From SSEF01 sp964604195 (lineage in GTDB: Bacteria > Patescibacteriota > Minisyncoccia > Moranbacterales > UBA1568), in NCBI GenBank assembly GCA_964604195.1, contig CAZRXW010000025.1:1-14060 (forward strand): DNA of 14,060 nucleotides, written 5' to 3'. A program made the translations under genes and the position numbers. Numbering within the stretch: the first letter of the stretch is position 1; the number at the start of each line of letters is the position of its first letter. The notes under the pieces are model-generated. The model ran no database searches, had not been told where the DNA came from, and saw nothing but the letters and a program-made list of their open reading frames with translations. Positions 1-6,325 of this stretch are shown piece by piece.

Positions 1-46
1 TACCAGACACCCATCAAAGCCAGTCATTTGTCACCTATGTACTCAT

Positions 47-67
47 CTTGTACAAGTGCTTGACAAG
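47..67. repeat. Palindrome plus near-copy at the tuf -35 box
   Basis: CTTGTACAAG at 47-56 is a perfect 10-bp palindrome. A shorter imperfect copy, CTTGACAAG, lies at 59-67 and overlaps the -35 hexamer of the tuf promoter. The arrangement resembles an operator, but it may be chance: no regulator gene is in the window and only one such pair is seen. The rest of 1-59 holds nothing recognisable; short open frames there have no start or family signature. Confidence 0.25.
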
Positions 68-88
68 ATTTTTTTTGGTTGCTATCAT
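60..88 (+). promoter_or_regulatory. Sigma-70-type promoter for tuf
   Basis: The -35 hexamer TTGACA (60-65) is a perfect consensus match. It is separated by exactly 17 bp from the -10 hexamer TATCAT (83-88), which matches TATAAT at 5 of 6 positions. Transcription would begin near 95 and leave a 5' leader of about 135 nt before tuf. It is the best promoter match I found in the window and probably drives tuf and, by read-through, the ribosomal-protein genes downstream. Confidence 0.8.
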
Positions 89-184
89 CTCACTTGACGC
101 TTTCCTGAGCTGTTTTTGTCCATTTTGGGTAAGAACGCTTGGGAAATAGAAAATTTTTTGTAATCAATTATCCATTAACGGGAG

Positions 185-220
185 GCGTCACCTGTCTCGT
201 CAAGGAGCGAAACAGGCCGC
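185..220 (+). promoter_or_regulatory. Leader hairpin of tuf with AAGGAG in its loop
   Basis: The RNA can fold as GCG (185-187) with CGC (218-220), an internal loop, CCTGT (191-195) with ACAGG (212-216), a C/A mismatch, then TCG (197-199) with CGA (208-210). This closes an 8-nt loop, TCAAGGAG (200-207). The loop displays a complete Shine-Dalgarno-like AAGGAG, 23 nt before the tuf ATG, which is too far for direct use. A second purine-rich motif, GGAGG, is at 181-185. Possible roles are a standby site or a regulatory fold. The pairing is read directly from the sequence; the function is inferred. Confidence 0.45.
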
Positions 221-230
221 ATACACCACT

Positions 231-1421
231 ATGGCAGAGCAATTTCAGCGCACTAAACCACACGTAAACGTCGGTACTATTGGTCACGTTGACCACGGTA
301 AGACTACGACTACAGCAGCCCTTCTCCATGTGCTTTCTATGAAGGGTTTTGCCAAGCCAAAAGGCGTTGACGAAATCGACAAGGCTCCAGAGGAAAAAGA
401 GCGTGGTATTACCATTTCTACCTCTCACTGTGAGTACGAGTCAGACAAGCGTCACTATGCTCATGTTGACTGTCCCGGGCACGCTGACTATATCAAGAAC
501 ATGATCACCGGTGCTGCTCAGATGGATGGCGCTATTCTCGTAGTATCCGCGACCGATGGTCCTATGCCTCAGACCCGTGAGCATATCCTCCTTGCTCGCC
601 AGGTAGGTGTGCCAAATATCGTTGTTTTCCTCAACAAGGTGGACATGGTAGATGATCCAGAACTCATTGACCTCGTTGAAGCTGAAGTTCGTGAACTCCT
701 CTCAAAGTATGAATTTGATGGTGATAATGCTGCTGTTATCCGTGGTAGCGCCCTCAAAGCCCTCGAGTCAAAGTCTGCTGATGAGGCAGATGCCAAGCCT
801 ATCCTTGACCTTGTAGCTGCTCTCGATGAGCGTATCCCAGAACCAGTCCGTGATACCGACAAGCCATTCCTCATGCCAATCGAAGATATCTTCTCAATTG
901 AGGGTCGTGGTACGGTTGTTACTGGTCGTATCGAGCGTGGTGTGGTCAATATCAACGAAGAAGTTGAGATCGTAGGTATTCGTGATACTGCCAAAACAGT
1001 GGTAACTGGTATTGAGATGTTCAACAAACAACTTGATCGTGGTCAGGCTGGAGATAATGCTGGTCTCCTCATTCGTGGTATCAAGAAGGAAGACGTTGAG
1101 CGTGGACAGGTTTTGGCCAAGCCAGGATCGATTACTCCGCACACTGATTTTGAGGGCGAAGTCTATATTCTTAACAAAGAAGAAGGTGGCCGTCATACCC
1201 CATTTTTCAAAGGCTACAAGCCACAGTTCTATATCCGTACTACCGATGTAACTGGTGAAGTAGTGCTTCCAGAAGGAACTGAAATGGTTATGCCGGGCGA
1301 CACGATAAAGCTCAAGATTACTCTCATTGCTCCAGTAGCTATGGAGGAAGGAATGCGCTTTGCTATCCGTGAGGGTGGACGTACCGTAGGTGCCGGTGTT
1401 TGCACCAAGATCCTCAAATAA
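231..1421 (+). CDS. tuf: Elongation factor Tu
   Basis: EF-Tu is the GTPase that carries aminoacyl-tRNA to the ribosomal A site in the cytoplasm. The 396-residue product has the usual length and all five G motifs: GHVDHGKT (18-25, P-loop), RGITI (58-62, switch I threonine), DCPGH (80-84, with catalytic His84), NKVD (135-138) and GSALK (172-176). Domains 2 and 3 follow to the typical C-terminal GVCTKILK. The ATG at 231 gives the standard N-terminus, with Lys-Pro-His-Val-Asn-Val-Gly before the P-loop. No Shine-Dalgarno lies at normal spacing. Arginine is encoded only by CGT or CGC, as expected for a very highly expressed gene. The gene has its own promoter and leader and is followed by a hairpin before rpsJ. 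Neighbouring fusA/rpsL/rpsG genes, if present, lie outside the window. Confidence 0.99.
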   Translation: MAEQFQRTKPHVNVGTIGHVDHGKTTTTAALLHVLSMKGFAKPKGVDEIDKAPEEKERGITISTSHCEYESDKRHYAHVDCPGHADYIKNMITGAAQMDGAILVVSATDGPMPQTREHILLARQVGVPNIVVFLNKVDMVDDPELIDLVEAEVRELLSKYEFDGDNAAVIRGSALKALESKSADEADAKPILDLVAALDERIPEPVRDTDKPFLMPIEDIFSIEGRGTVVTGRIERGVVNINEEVEIVGIRDTAKTVVTGIEMFNKQLDRGQAGDNAGLLIRGIKKEDVERGQVLAKPGSITPHTDFEGEVYILNKEEGGRHTPFFKGYKPQFYIRTTDVTGEVVLPEGTEMVMPGDTIKLKITLIAPVAMEEGMRFAIREGGRTVGAGVCTKILK

Positions 1422-1434
1422 TTGATGGAACTGA

Positions 1435-1460
1435 GTGTGGGGGAGTTACCTCTCCCACAT
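1435..1460 (+). promoter_or_regulatory. Strong hairpin between tuf and rpsJ
   Basis: Positions 1436-1445 pair with 1450-1459 around the 4-nt loop TTAC, giving 10 bp with one internal G-T wobble; a terminal G-T adds an eleventh. No uridine run follows, so it is not a typical rho-independent terminator. A processing site, RNA stabiliser or partial attenuator fits better. A weaker hairpin follows (GTTCTC 1465-1470 with GAGAAC 1480-1485). GAGTTAC (1443-1449) is also complementary to GTAACTC (1491-1497) just before the rpsJ start, so an alternative fold is possible. Confidence 0.6.
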
Positions 1461-1504
1461 GACTGTTCTCTCAAGAGATGAGAACTAAGAGTAACTCAAC
1501 AACG

Positions 1505-1834
1505 ATGGCTACGAAGAAAAAAGAAGAAGTATCGACGAGAATCCGTATCAAGATCAAGGCCTACGATCATAAACTGATCGACCAGTCTGCGAGAAAGATA
1601 GTCGAAACGGCGGAGCGTACTGGTGCCGAGATCACTGGTCCAGTTCCCCTCCCGACGGATATGCACAAGGTAACGGTTAACCGGTCTACGTTTGTTCATA
1701 AGAACTCACGAGATCAGTACGAAATGCGAGTGCATAAGAGACTCATTGATATTACTAATCCAACTGCGAAGACGATTGAAAATCTCACGAATCTCGATCT
1801 TCCAGCAGGAGTCGATGTTGAAATAAAAATGTAA
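1505..1834 (+). CDS. rpsJ: 30S ribosomal protein S10 (uS10)
   Basis: S10 is a 30S head protein and, in many bacteria, the NusE antitermination factor that joins NusG to the ribosome. The 109-residue product carries the family core: IRIKIKAYDHKLID (13-26), the GPVPLPT loop (45-51) and FVHKNSRDQYEMRVHKRLIDI (63-83). I chose the ATG at 1505 because family similarity begins just after it. An in-frame ATG at 1478 would add nine polar residues unlike S10. Both candidate starts have G at -1, whereas nearly all neighbours have T. Arginine codons (three AGA, two CGA, one CGG, two CGT) differ from tuf. The gene sits between the two longest gaps of the ribosomal block, both folded, and may be controlled separately. 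Confidence 0.97.
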   Translation: MATKKKEEVSTRIRIKIKAYDHKLIDQSARKIVETAERTGAEITGPVPLPTDMHKVTVNRSTFVHKNSRDQYEMRVHKRLIDITNPTAKTIENLTNLDLPAGVDVEIKM

Positions 1835-1844
1835 CTTGTTTAAG

Positions 1845-1906
1845 TCCCTCTCGGGATACTGAACGGGCCGGTCACAAAAACTGGCTAACCAAAACAGTCA
1901 GTTTTT
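1845..1906 (+). promoter_or_regulatory. Structured region before rplC, attenuator-like
   Basis: The 121-nt gap 1835-1955 contains a small hairpin, TCCC (1845-1848) with GGGA (1853-1856). It also contains an 11-bp stem, AAAAACTGGCT (1876-1886) with AGTCAGTTTTT (1896-1906), with one G-T pair and a 9-nt loop. The 3' arm ends in five T, like an intrinsic terminator, though the stem base is all A-T. CCGGT (1868-1872) can pair instead with ACTGG (1880-1884), which would disrupt the terminator-like stem. That suggests an attenuator or ribosomal-protein-controlled leader. TATCAT, the same -10 hexamer as at tuf, occurs at 1921-1926 but has no good -35 partner. Confidence 0.5.
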
Positions 1907-1955
1907 AATTACTCAAAGTTTATCATTCACGGTTTCTCTGCTCGAACGAACTCAT

Positions 1956-2552
1956 ATGAAATTCCTTCTCGGTAAAAAAATCGGTATGACTACTCTCTTT
2001 AATGCTGAAGGGATTGCTTTGAATGTAACTCTGCTCGCTTGTCAGGGAAATGAAGTAAAGCTTCACCGAACTCGTGAAAAGGATGGTTATGTAGCTTTGC
2101 AGTTGGCGCATCCAAAGACCAAGCGTCGCATTACCAACAAAGAGTTTCGCATTGATGGGGCAGTCGAGGTTGAGGGTGAGGCAAAAATTCTTGAATCCTT
2201 TCCCGTCGGATCAAAATTGACGGTAGCCCAGTTTGCTGAGGGTGAGTTTGTTCAGGTCACTGGTGTAACCAAGGCTAAAGGATTTCAGGGTGTAGTAAAG
2301 CGCTATGGCTTTAAGGGGCAAATGACAAGTCATGGTCGCAAACACGATATTCGTAAACCTGGAAGTATTGGAGCTACGTTCCCAGAACACGTTATCAAGG
2401 GTCGTCGTATGGCTGGCCGCATGGGGGCTGATCGATTTACGGTAAAAAATCTCCGTGTCGTGCTGGTTGATGAGGCTGAAGGAATCTTGGCAGTTAAGGG
2501 TGCCGTTCCAGGAGTGGCTGGCCGAATAGTTGAAATCAAGAGCGTCAAGTAA
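1956..2552 (+). CDS. rplC: 50S ribosomal protein L3 (uL3)
   Basis: L3 binds 23S rRNA early in 50S assembly and sends a long loop to the peptidyl-transferase centre. The 198-residue product is slightly short for the family. It starts MKFLLGKKIGMTTLF and has the family core KGFQGVVKRYGFKG (108-121), SHGRKHDIRKPGSIG (125-139) and KGRRMAGRMG (148-157). The glutamine that PrmB methylates in E. coli (in GQNQTPG) has no counterpart here, where the segment reads GATFPEHV. The start follows a folded 121-nt gap, so L3 may head a separately controlled segment. Its stop codon TAA (2550-2552) shares its last base with an ATG in the rplD frame. Confidence 0.98.
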   Translation: MKFLLGKKIGMTTLFNAEGIALNVTLLACQGNEVKLHRTREKDGYVALQLAHPKTKRRITNKEFRIDGAVEVEGEAKILESFPVGSKLTVAQFAEGEFVQVTGVTKAKGFQGVVKRYGFKGQMTSHGRKHDIRKPGSIGATFPEHVIKGRRMAGRMGADRFTVKNLRVVLVDEAEGILAVKGAVPGVAGRIVEIKSVK

Positions 2553-2557
2553 TGTCT

Positions 2558-3199
2558 ATGTCATCAATTGCTGTCAAAAATCTTGAGGGAAAGGTAGTAG
2601 AAGAGGTGACTCTTGATAAGAGTTTGTTTGATCTTCCCAAGAATGATGCCTTACTCCATCAGGTGTATGTTGTGCTCACTGGAAACCTACGAACAACTAT
2701 AGCTCATACCAAGGATCGTGCTGAAAGAGCTGGTTCTGGTAAAAAGCCTTGGAAGCAAAAAGGGACTGGCCGTGCTCGCCATGGTTCAGTGCGGAGCCCA
2801 ATTTGGCGTAAAGGTGGAGTAACTTTTGGACCAACCAAAGAACGAAATTTTGTTCGTGAGGTAAGTCGGAAAATGCGACAGAAAGCGGTTCTGATTGCTC
2901 TTTCTGAAAAAATCCGCCTCGGAAAACTCGTTGTTGTTGACACAGTAGTTTTACCAGAGAAGAAGACAAAAGTTTTTGCCACAGCTCTCAAGTCGCTGGC
3001 TATTGCCCCAAGACGGGTAGCAGTAAGTCTTTTGGGAGATGAGGGGCGTGAAGCAATTACTATGCGTAATATTCCTAAGCTTTCTGTAGTGCATCATCCA
3101 GATTTGAACGTGAAGGACTTGCTTGATCATGAGTTTGTGCTTATGACAAAAGCTGGCCTTCTCGATCTTGATCGCCGCTTTCAGGCTTGGAAGAAATAA
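2558..3199 (+). CDS. rplD: 50S ribosomal protein L4 (uL4)
   Basis: L4 binds domain I of 23S rRNA and lines the exit tunnel with its extended loop; in E. coli it also represses its own S10 operon. The loop is clear here: SGKKPWKQKGTGRARHGSVR followed by SPIWRKGGVTFGP, about residues 60-92. The C-terminal Rossmann-like part ends in LDLDRRFQAWKK. Two in-frame starts exist. The ATG at 2552 overlaps the rplC stop as TAATG. The ATG at 2558 gives a 213-residue protein and has T at -1, like nearly all starts in this window, so I prefer it; the products differ by two residues. Whether this L4 is autoregulatory cannot be seen, but folded gaps lie upstream, around rpsJ. Confidence 0.97.
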   Translation: MSSIAVKNLEGKVVEEVTLDKSLFDLPKNDALLHQVYVVLTGNLRTTIAHTKDRAERAGSGKKPWKQKGTGRARHGSVRSPIWRKGGVTFGPTKERNFVREVSRKMRQKAVLIALSEKIRLGKLVVVDTVVLPEKKTKVFATALKSLAIAPRRVAVSLLGDEGREAITMRNIPKLSVVHHPDLNVKDLLDHEFVLMTKAGLLDLDRRFQAWKK

Positions 3200-3206
3200 G
3201 TAGACT

Positions 3207-3536
3207 ATGGCAACAACAACTCCGAAAAAAGAATCAGTGCGTGACAAGGCTTTGGCAACAGCTGTCTTGCTTCGCCCTCGTATTACTGAGAAGGCCTATG
3301 CTTTGAACGCTTTGAACCAGTATGTATTTCAGGTTACCCCTAAAGCTACTAAGACAGAAATCAAGAAAGCAGTTGAAGCGGCTTATGGTGTTACGGTATT
3401 ATCGGTAGCGATTACCAAGCTTCCTGGAAAGAAAAAAAATATTGGTCGACGAACAGGTGAGAGAAGTGGAGTCCGCAAGGCAGTGGTTCGCCTGAAAGCA
3501 GGGGAGACAATTACCCTTTTCCAGGCTGGACTGTAA
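3207..3536 (+). CDS. rplW: 50S ribosomal protein L23 (uL23)
   Basis: L23 sits at the mouth of the exit tunnel and is the docking site for trigger factor and the signal recognition particle. The 109-residue product has the family features: LLRPRITEKAYAL (21-33), NQYVFQV (37-43), the helix TKTEIKKAVEAAYGV (48-62) and the basic loop KLPGKKKNIGRRTG (71-84). About 20 polar residues precede the conserved core, longer than in E. coli. The gene follows rplD after a 7-nt gap and has no Shine-Dalgarno. Its stop is TAATGATG, and the two extra ATGs open a four-codon frame (MMNK) that ends one base before rplB. Confidence 0.97.
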   Translation: MATTTPKKESVRDKALATAVLLRPRITEKAYALNALNQYVFQVTPKATKTEIKKAVEAAYGVTVLSVAITKLPGKKKNIGRRTGERSGVRKAVVRLKAGETITLFQAGL

Positions 3537-3551
3537 TGATGAACAAGTAGT

Positions 3552-4382
3552 ATGGCAATTAAAGTCTACAAAAAGAATACCGCTGGCCGACGTTTTATGT
3601 CGGTTGTTAAACCGGAGGGAGTTACTGATCGTGCTCCAGAGAAGAGTCTTTTGGCACCGCTCCCTAAGAAGGCTGGTCGCTCACGAGGGAAGATTTCGGT
3701 TCGTCACCAAGGTGGTGGAGTGAAGCGAAGATATCGTCTGGTTGATTTTAAACAGGATAAACATGGTATCCCAGCCAAGATTGTTTCCCTGGAAAAAGAC
3801 CCAAATCGTTCGGCTCTTATTGCTCTTTTGAACTATGTTGATGGTGAGAAGCGTTATATTTTGGCTACTCATGAAATGAGGGTCGGGCATACAGTAGTTT
3901 CTGGTCCTGAAGTCCCGGTTGCCTCAGGCAATCGCCTCCTTCTCAATAATATTCCAGTTGGAACAATTATCTGTAATATTGAACTCGAAAAGGGTAAGGG
4001 TGGGCAAATTGTGCGAAGCGCTGGTTCTCAGGCAACCCTCATGGCTCTTGACGGAGCCATGGCCCAGGTCAAGCTTTCCTCTGGAGAGATTCGACTGGTC
4101 CCCAAGGATTGTTATGCTACCATCGGACAGGTCTCGAATTTTGAACATAGCGCGGAACGGATTGGAAAGGCTGGCCGAGCTCGTAAGATGAATCGTCGGC
4201 CAACTGTTCGTGGTACAGCTATGAACCCAGTCGATCACCCACATGGTGGTGGTGAAGGTAGACAGCCTTTGGGTATGCATCCCAAGACTCCATGGGGGAA
4301 GGCAGCTATGGGGAAGAAGACTCGAAAGAGGAAGCATCGAACCAATAAGTATATCGTAAGGAGTCGTCATTTGAAGAAGTAA
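3552..4382 (+). CDS. rplB: 50S ribosomal protein L2 (uL2)
   Basis: L2 is a primary 23S rRNA binder needed for subunit joining and close to the peptidyl-transferase centre. At 276 residues it has the normal length. Features run in order: TAGRRFMSVV near the N-terminus, SRGKISVRHQGGGVKRRYR (44-62), the SH3-like core, then VRGTAMNPVDHPHGGGEGR (219-237) with the conserved His229. The tail is rich in Lys and Arg (from about 250). Everything expected of a functional L2 is present. It lies 15 nt after rplW, and its TAA overlaps an out-of-frame ATG just before rpsS. Confidence 0.99.
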   Translation: MAIKVYKKNTAGRRFMSVVKPEGVTDRAPEKSLLAPLPKKAGRSRGKISVRHQGGGVKRRYRLVDFKQDKHGIPAKIVSLEKDPNRSALIALLNYVDGEKRYILATHEMRVGHTVVSGPEVPVASGNRLLLNNIPVGTIICNIELEKGKGGQIVRSAGSQATLMALDGAMAQVKLSSGEIRLVPKDCYATIGQVSNFEHSAERIGKAGRARKMNRRPTVRGTAMNPVDHPHGGGEGRQPLGMHPKTPWGKAAMGKKTRKRKHRTNKYIVRSRHLKK

Positions 4383-4386
4383 TGCT

Positions 4387-4722
4387 ATGTCACGAAGTCT
4401 CAAAAAAGGACCATATGTAGACCAGAGGGTTTTAAAAAAGCTCGAAGGGAAAAAATTTGGGGATCGCGAGGTTATCAAGACCTGGTCTCGGGCTTGCGTT
4501 ATCTCTCCAGAAATGGTAGGATTTACCTTTGGTGTGCACAATGGTAAGGACTTTGTTTCGGTTCTTGTTACTGAAGAGATGGTTGGTCATCGTCTTGGCG
4601 AATTTTCTCCCACCCGTAAGTTCAACCGTCATGGAGGAAAGATGCAGAAGGAAATAGAAATGGCTGCTAAGCAACGGGAGCTCGATGCTGCCAAGGCTGC
4701 CAAAGCTAGTGATAAGAAGTAA
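4387..4722 (+). CDS. rpsS: 30S ribosomal protein S19 (uS19), extended tail
   Basis: S19 lies in the 30S head, contacts S13 and reaches toward the A site. The first 85 residues are typical: MSRSLKKGPYVD, KTWSRACVISPEMVGFTFGV (31-50), HNGKDFVSV (51-59), GHRLGEFSPTRKF (67-79) and RHGGK (81-85). Most bacterial S19 proteins end at about 92 residues. This one continues to 111 with a charged, alanine-rich stretch (86-111) likely to form a helix. The start is 4 nt after the rplB stop. Identity is certain; the role of the tail is unknown. Confidence 0.98.
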   Translation: MSRSLKKGPYVDQRVLKKLEGKKFGDREVIKTWSRACVISPEMVGFTFGVHNGKDFVSVLVTEEMVGHRLGEFSPTRKFNRHGGKMQKEIEMAAKQRELDAAKAAKASDKK

Positions 4723-4752
4723 ACATGAATGATTGACGCTCGATAAATAAGT

Positions 4753-5178
4753 ATGCAAGTCACCGCTCGCCTCAACAATTTGCGCATTGCTCCCCGGAAA
4801 GTCCGGTTGGTTGCTCACTCAATCGTCGGGCTTCCTGTTCAGACTGCTTTGGTTCGTCTCAAGCAGGAAGTGCAGCGCTCAGCCGAACCAATGAAGGTCC
4901 TTCTTGAAAGCGCTATCGCTAATGCTACAAACAACTTTAAGCTTGCGAAAGAGAATTTGTATGTAGCAGAGGTTCGCGTACTTGATGGTATTCGTTTGAA
5001 GCGGTTTACCCCAAAGGCCTTTGGATCGGCTACCCCTATTTTGAAACGAACTTCAAAGGTGCATATGATTTTGGACGAACGGAAACCAAAGGCAGTTGCT
5101 TCAGCTCCTCAGAAGGCTGTTGCTAAAAAGACGGCGAAGAAGAAATCTGTAACTCCTGAAACAACTACGACCAATTAA
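4753..5178 (+). CDS. rplV: 50S ribosomal protein L22 (uL22), basic C-terminal extension
   Basis: L22 spans the 50S subunit, and its beta-hairpin narrows the exit tunnel where stalling peptides and macrolides act. The N-terminal domain begins MQVTARLNNLRIAPRKVRLV. The hairpin region is at about 78-105, including RLKRFTPKAFGSATPI (81-96) and KRTSKVHMIL (98-107). The common SHI triplet reads SKV. The core ends near 110, and residues 111-141 form a Lys/Ala-rich then Thr-rich tail that looks disordered. A 30-nt gap from rpsS carries two out-of-frame ATGs, with short frames of three and five codons ending before the real start. Confidence 0.97.
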   Translation: MQVTARLNNLRIAPRKVRLVAHSIVGLPVQTALVRLKQEVQRSAEPMKVLLESAIANATNNFKLAKENLYVAEVRVLDGIRLKRFTPKAFGSATPILKRTSKVHMILDERKPKAVASAPQKAVAKKTAKKKSVTPETTTTN

Positions 5179-5183
5179 TTCCT

Positions 5184-5870
5184 ATGGGACACAAAACGAA
5201 TCCAACTGGTATCCGTTTAGGCATCACGACTGACTGGCAGTCGCGCTGGTTTGGTGCTCGCAAACGTTATACAGAGAATCTTCGCAAAGATGTAGAAATG
5301 CGTGAGTTTATCCGCTCGAATTGGAAGTCAGCCATGATTGCCAGTGTTGAAATTGAGCGATCTACAGGATCTATCCGGGTCATTCTCCGTACGTCTCGTC
5401 CGGGGGTGCTGATTGGTCGTGGTGGTACTGGCATCGAGGATCTTACTCGTGTAATCAAGAAGCGTTTTTTTGCCGGAAAGCGTATTGATCTTAAAGTTGA
5501 AGTTCAAGAAGTAAAGCACGTTGAAGAGAATGCCATGCTTATTGCTTATCAAGTGGCTGAACAGCTCGAGAAACGTATGCCATTTCGTCGAATTCTCAAG
5601 ACTACTCTCGACCAAATTGAGGGGAATAAGAATGTTCAAGGAATGAAAATTGAAGTCTCTGGTCGTTTGGGTGGTGCTGAAATGTCTCGTCGAGAATGGC
5701 TTTCAAAGGGAAAAATTCCTCTTCACACTCTCCGATCAGATATTGATTTTGCTAAAGCTGAAGCAAGGACGACTTATGGAGTGATTGGAGTGAAAGTCTG
5801 GATTTATAAAGGAGATAAGTTTGCAGTGAAAGAGGTATCTGCCGAAACTGAAACAGAAGCGACGAAGTAA
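5184..5870 (+). CDS. rpsC: 30S ribosomal protein S3 (uS3)
   Basis: S3 forms part of the mRNA entry channel and, with S4 and S5, contributes to mRNA unwinding. The 228-residue product has the N-terminal GHKTNPTGIRLGI and a type II KH domain with its GxxG loop GRGG (78-81). The conserved C-terminal domain includes GLKI-like GMKIEVSGRLGGAEMSR and the segment GVIGVKVWIYKGD near the end. Length and domain order are normal. It follows rplV after 5 nt (TTCCT), with no Shine-Dalgarno. The last residues (about 215-228) are acidic and threonine-rich, a short variable tail. Confidence 0.98.
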   Translation: MGHKTNPTGIRLGITTDWQSRWFGARKRYTENLRKDVEMREFIRSNWKSAMIASVEIERSTGSIRVILRTSRPGVLIGRGGTGIEDLTRVIKKRFFAGKRIDLKVEVQEVKHVEENAMLIAYQVAEQLEKRMPFRRILKTTLDQIEGNKNVQGMKIEVSGRLGGAEMSRREWLSKGKIPLHTLRSDIDFAKAEARTTYGVIGVKVWIYKGDKFAVKEVSAETETEATK

Positions 5871-5901
5871 TAACTGGGAATAGTATTCAGAAGAAACGAG
5901 T

Positions 5902-6321
5902 ATGCTACTCATGCCAAGAAAAGTGAAGCACCGCAAAGTCCAACGAGGATATGATCCAAAAGGGACGATTGCAACCCGCGGAGACAAGGTCTCTTTTGGA
6001 AGCTTTGGTCTCAAGGCTACCGAAGGTGGGCTTATTTCTGGCCGTCAGATTGAGGCTGCTCGTCGTGCTATGACTCGTTTTATCCAACGTGGTGGCAAAG
6101 TTTGGATTCGAATTTTTCCTGATACACCAGTGACCAAGAAAGGTGAACAGACCCCAATGGGTAAAGGAAAGGGCTCTCCTGACCATTTCGTAGCTAAAGT
6201 TTCAGCTGGTCGCGTAATGTTTGAGCTTGATGGAGTGACTGAAAAGGTAGCAGCTGAAGCTATGCGATTGGCAGCATATAAACTTTCGGTGAAGAGTAAG
6301 TTTGTTGTGAAAGAACATTAG
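5902..6321 (+). CDS. rplP: 50S ribosomal protein L16 (uL16)
   Basis: L16 helps position A- and P-site tRNA at the 50S functional centre and joins late in assembly. The 139-residue product shows MLLMPRKVKHRKVQRG at the N-terminus, FGLKATEGGLISGRQIEAAR (35-54), KVWIRIFPDTPVTKK (66-80) and MGKGKGSPDHFVA (86-98). The residue before MGKGKG, usually the arginine that YcfD hydroxylates in E. coli (Arg81), is Pro85 here. I chose the ATG at 5902 because MLLxP is the family start and T precedes it; the ATG at 5911 would remove three residues. Unlike most neighbours it ends in TAG. The 31-nt gap upstream holds only the small palindrome GAATAGTATTC. Confidence 0.98.
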   Translation: MLLMPRKVKHRKVQRGYDPKGTIATRGDKVSFGSFGLKATEGGLISGRQIEAARRAMTRFIQRGGKVWIRIFPDTPVTKKGEQTPMGKGKGSPDHFVAKVSAGRVMFELDGVTEKVAAEAMRLAAYKLSVKSKFVVKEH

Positions 6322-6325
6322 GATT

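Noticed and set aside
94..122. Second promoter for tuf starting at TTGACG (94-99)
   Set aside because: No acceptable -10 hexamer at 16-18 bp spacing (TGTCCA at 17).
168..428. 86-codon - strand frame spanning the tuf leader and the 5' end of tuf
   Set aside because: Covers the tuf leader hairpin and tuf itself; no promoter on that strand and no family similarity.
569..1027. 152-codon open frame on the - strand inside tuf
   Set aside because: Serine/arginine-rich low-complexity translation opposite a certain gene; an antisense shadow.
1898..1926. Promoter before rplC with -10 TATCAT (1921-1926)
   Set aside because: The -10 is identical to the tuf one, but the -35 position at 17 bp (TCAGTT) does not match and overlaps the hairpin arm.
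3924..4541. 205-codon open frame on the - strand across rplB and rpsS
   Set aside because: It lies wholly opposite two certain genes, shows no family signature and has odd composition; a shadow of their codon bias.
5878..5888. Palindrome GAATAGTATTC between rpsC and rplP
   Set aside because: Five bp with a one-base centre, too small for a hairpin; single occurrence and no clear role.
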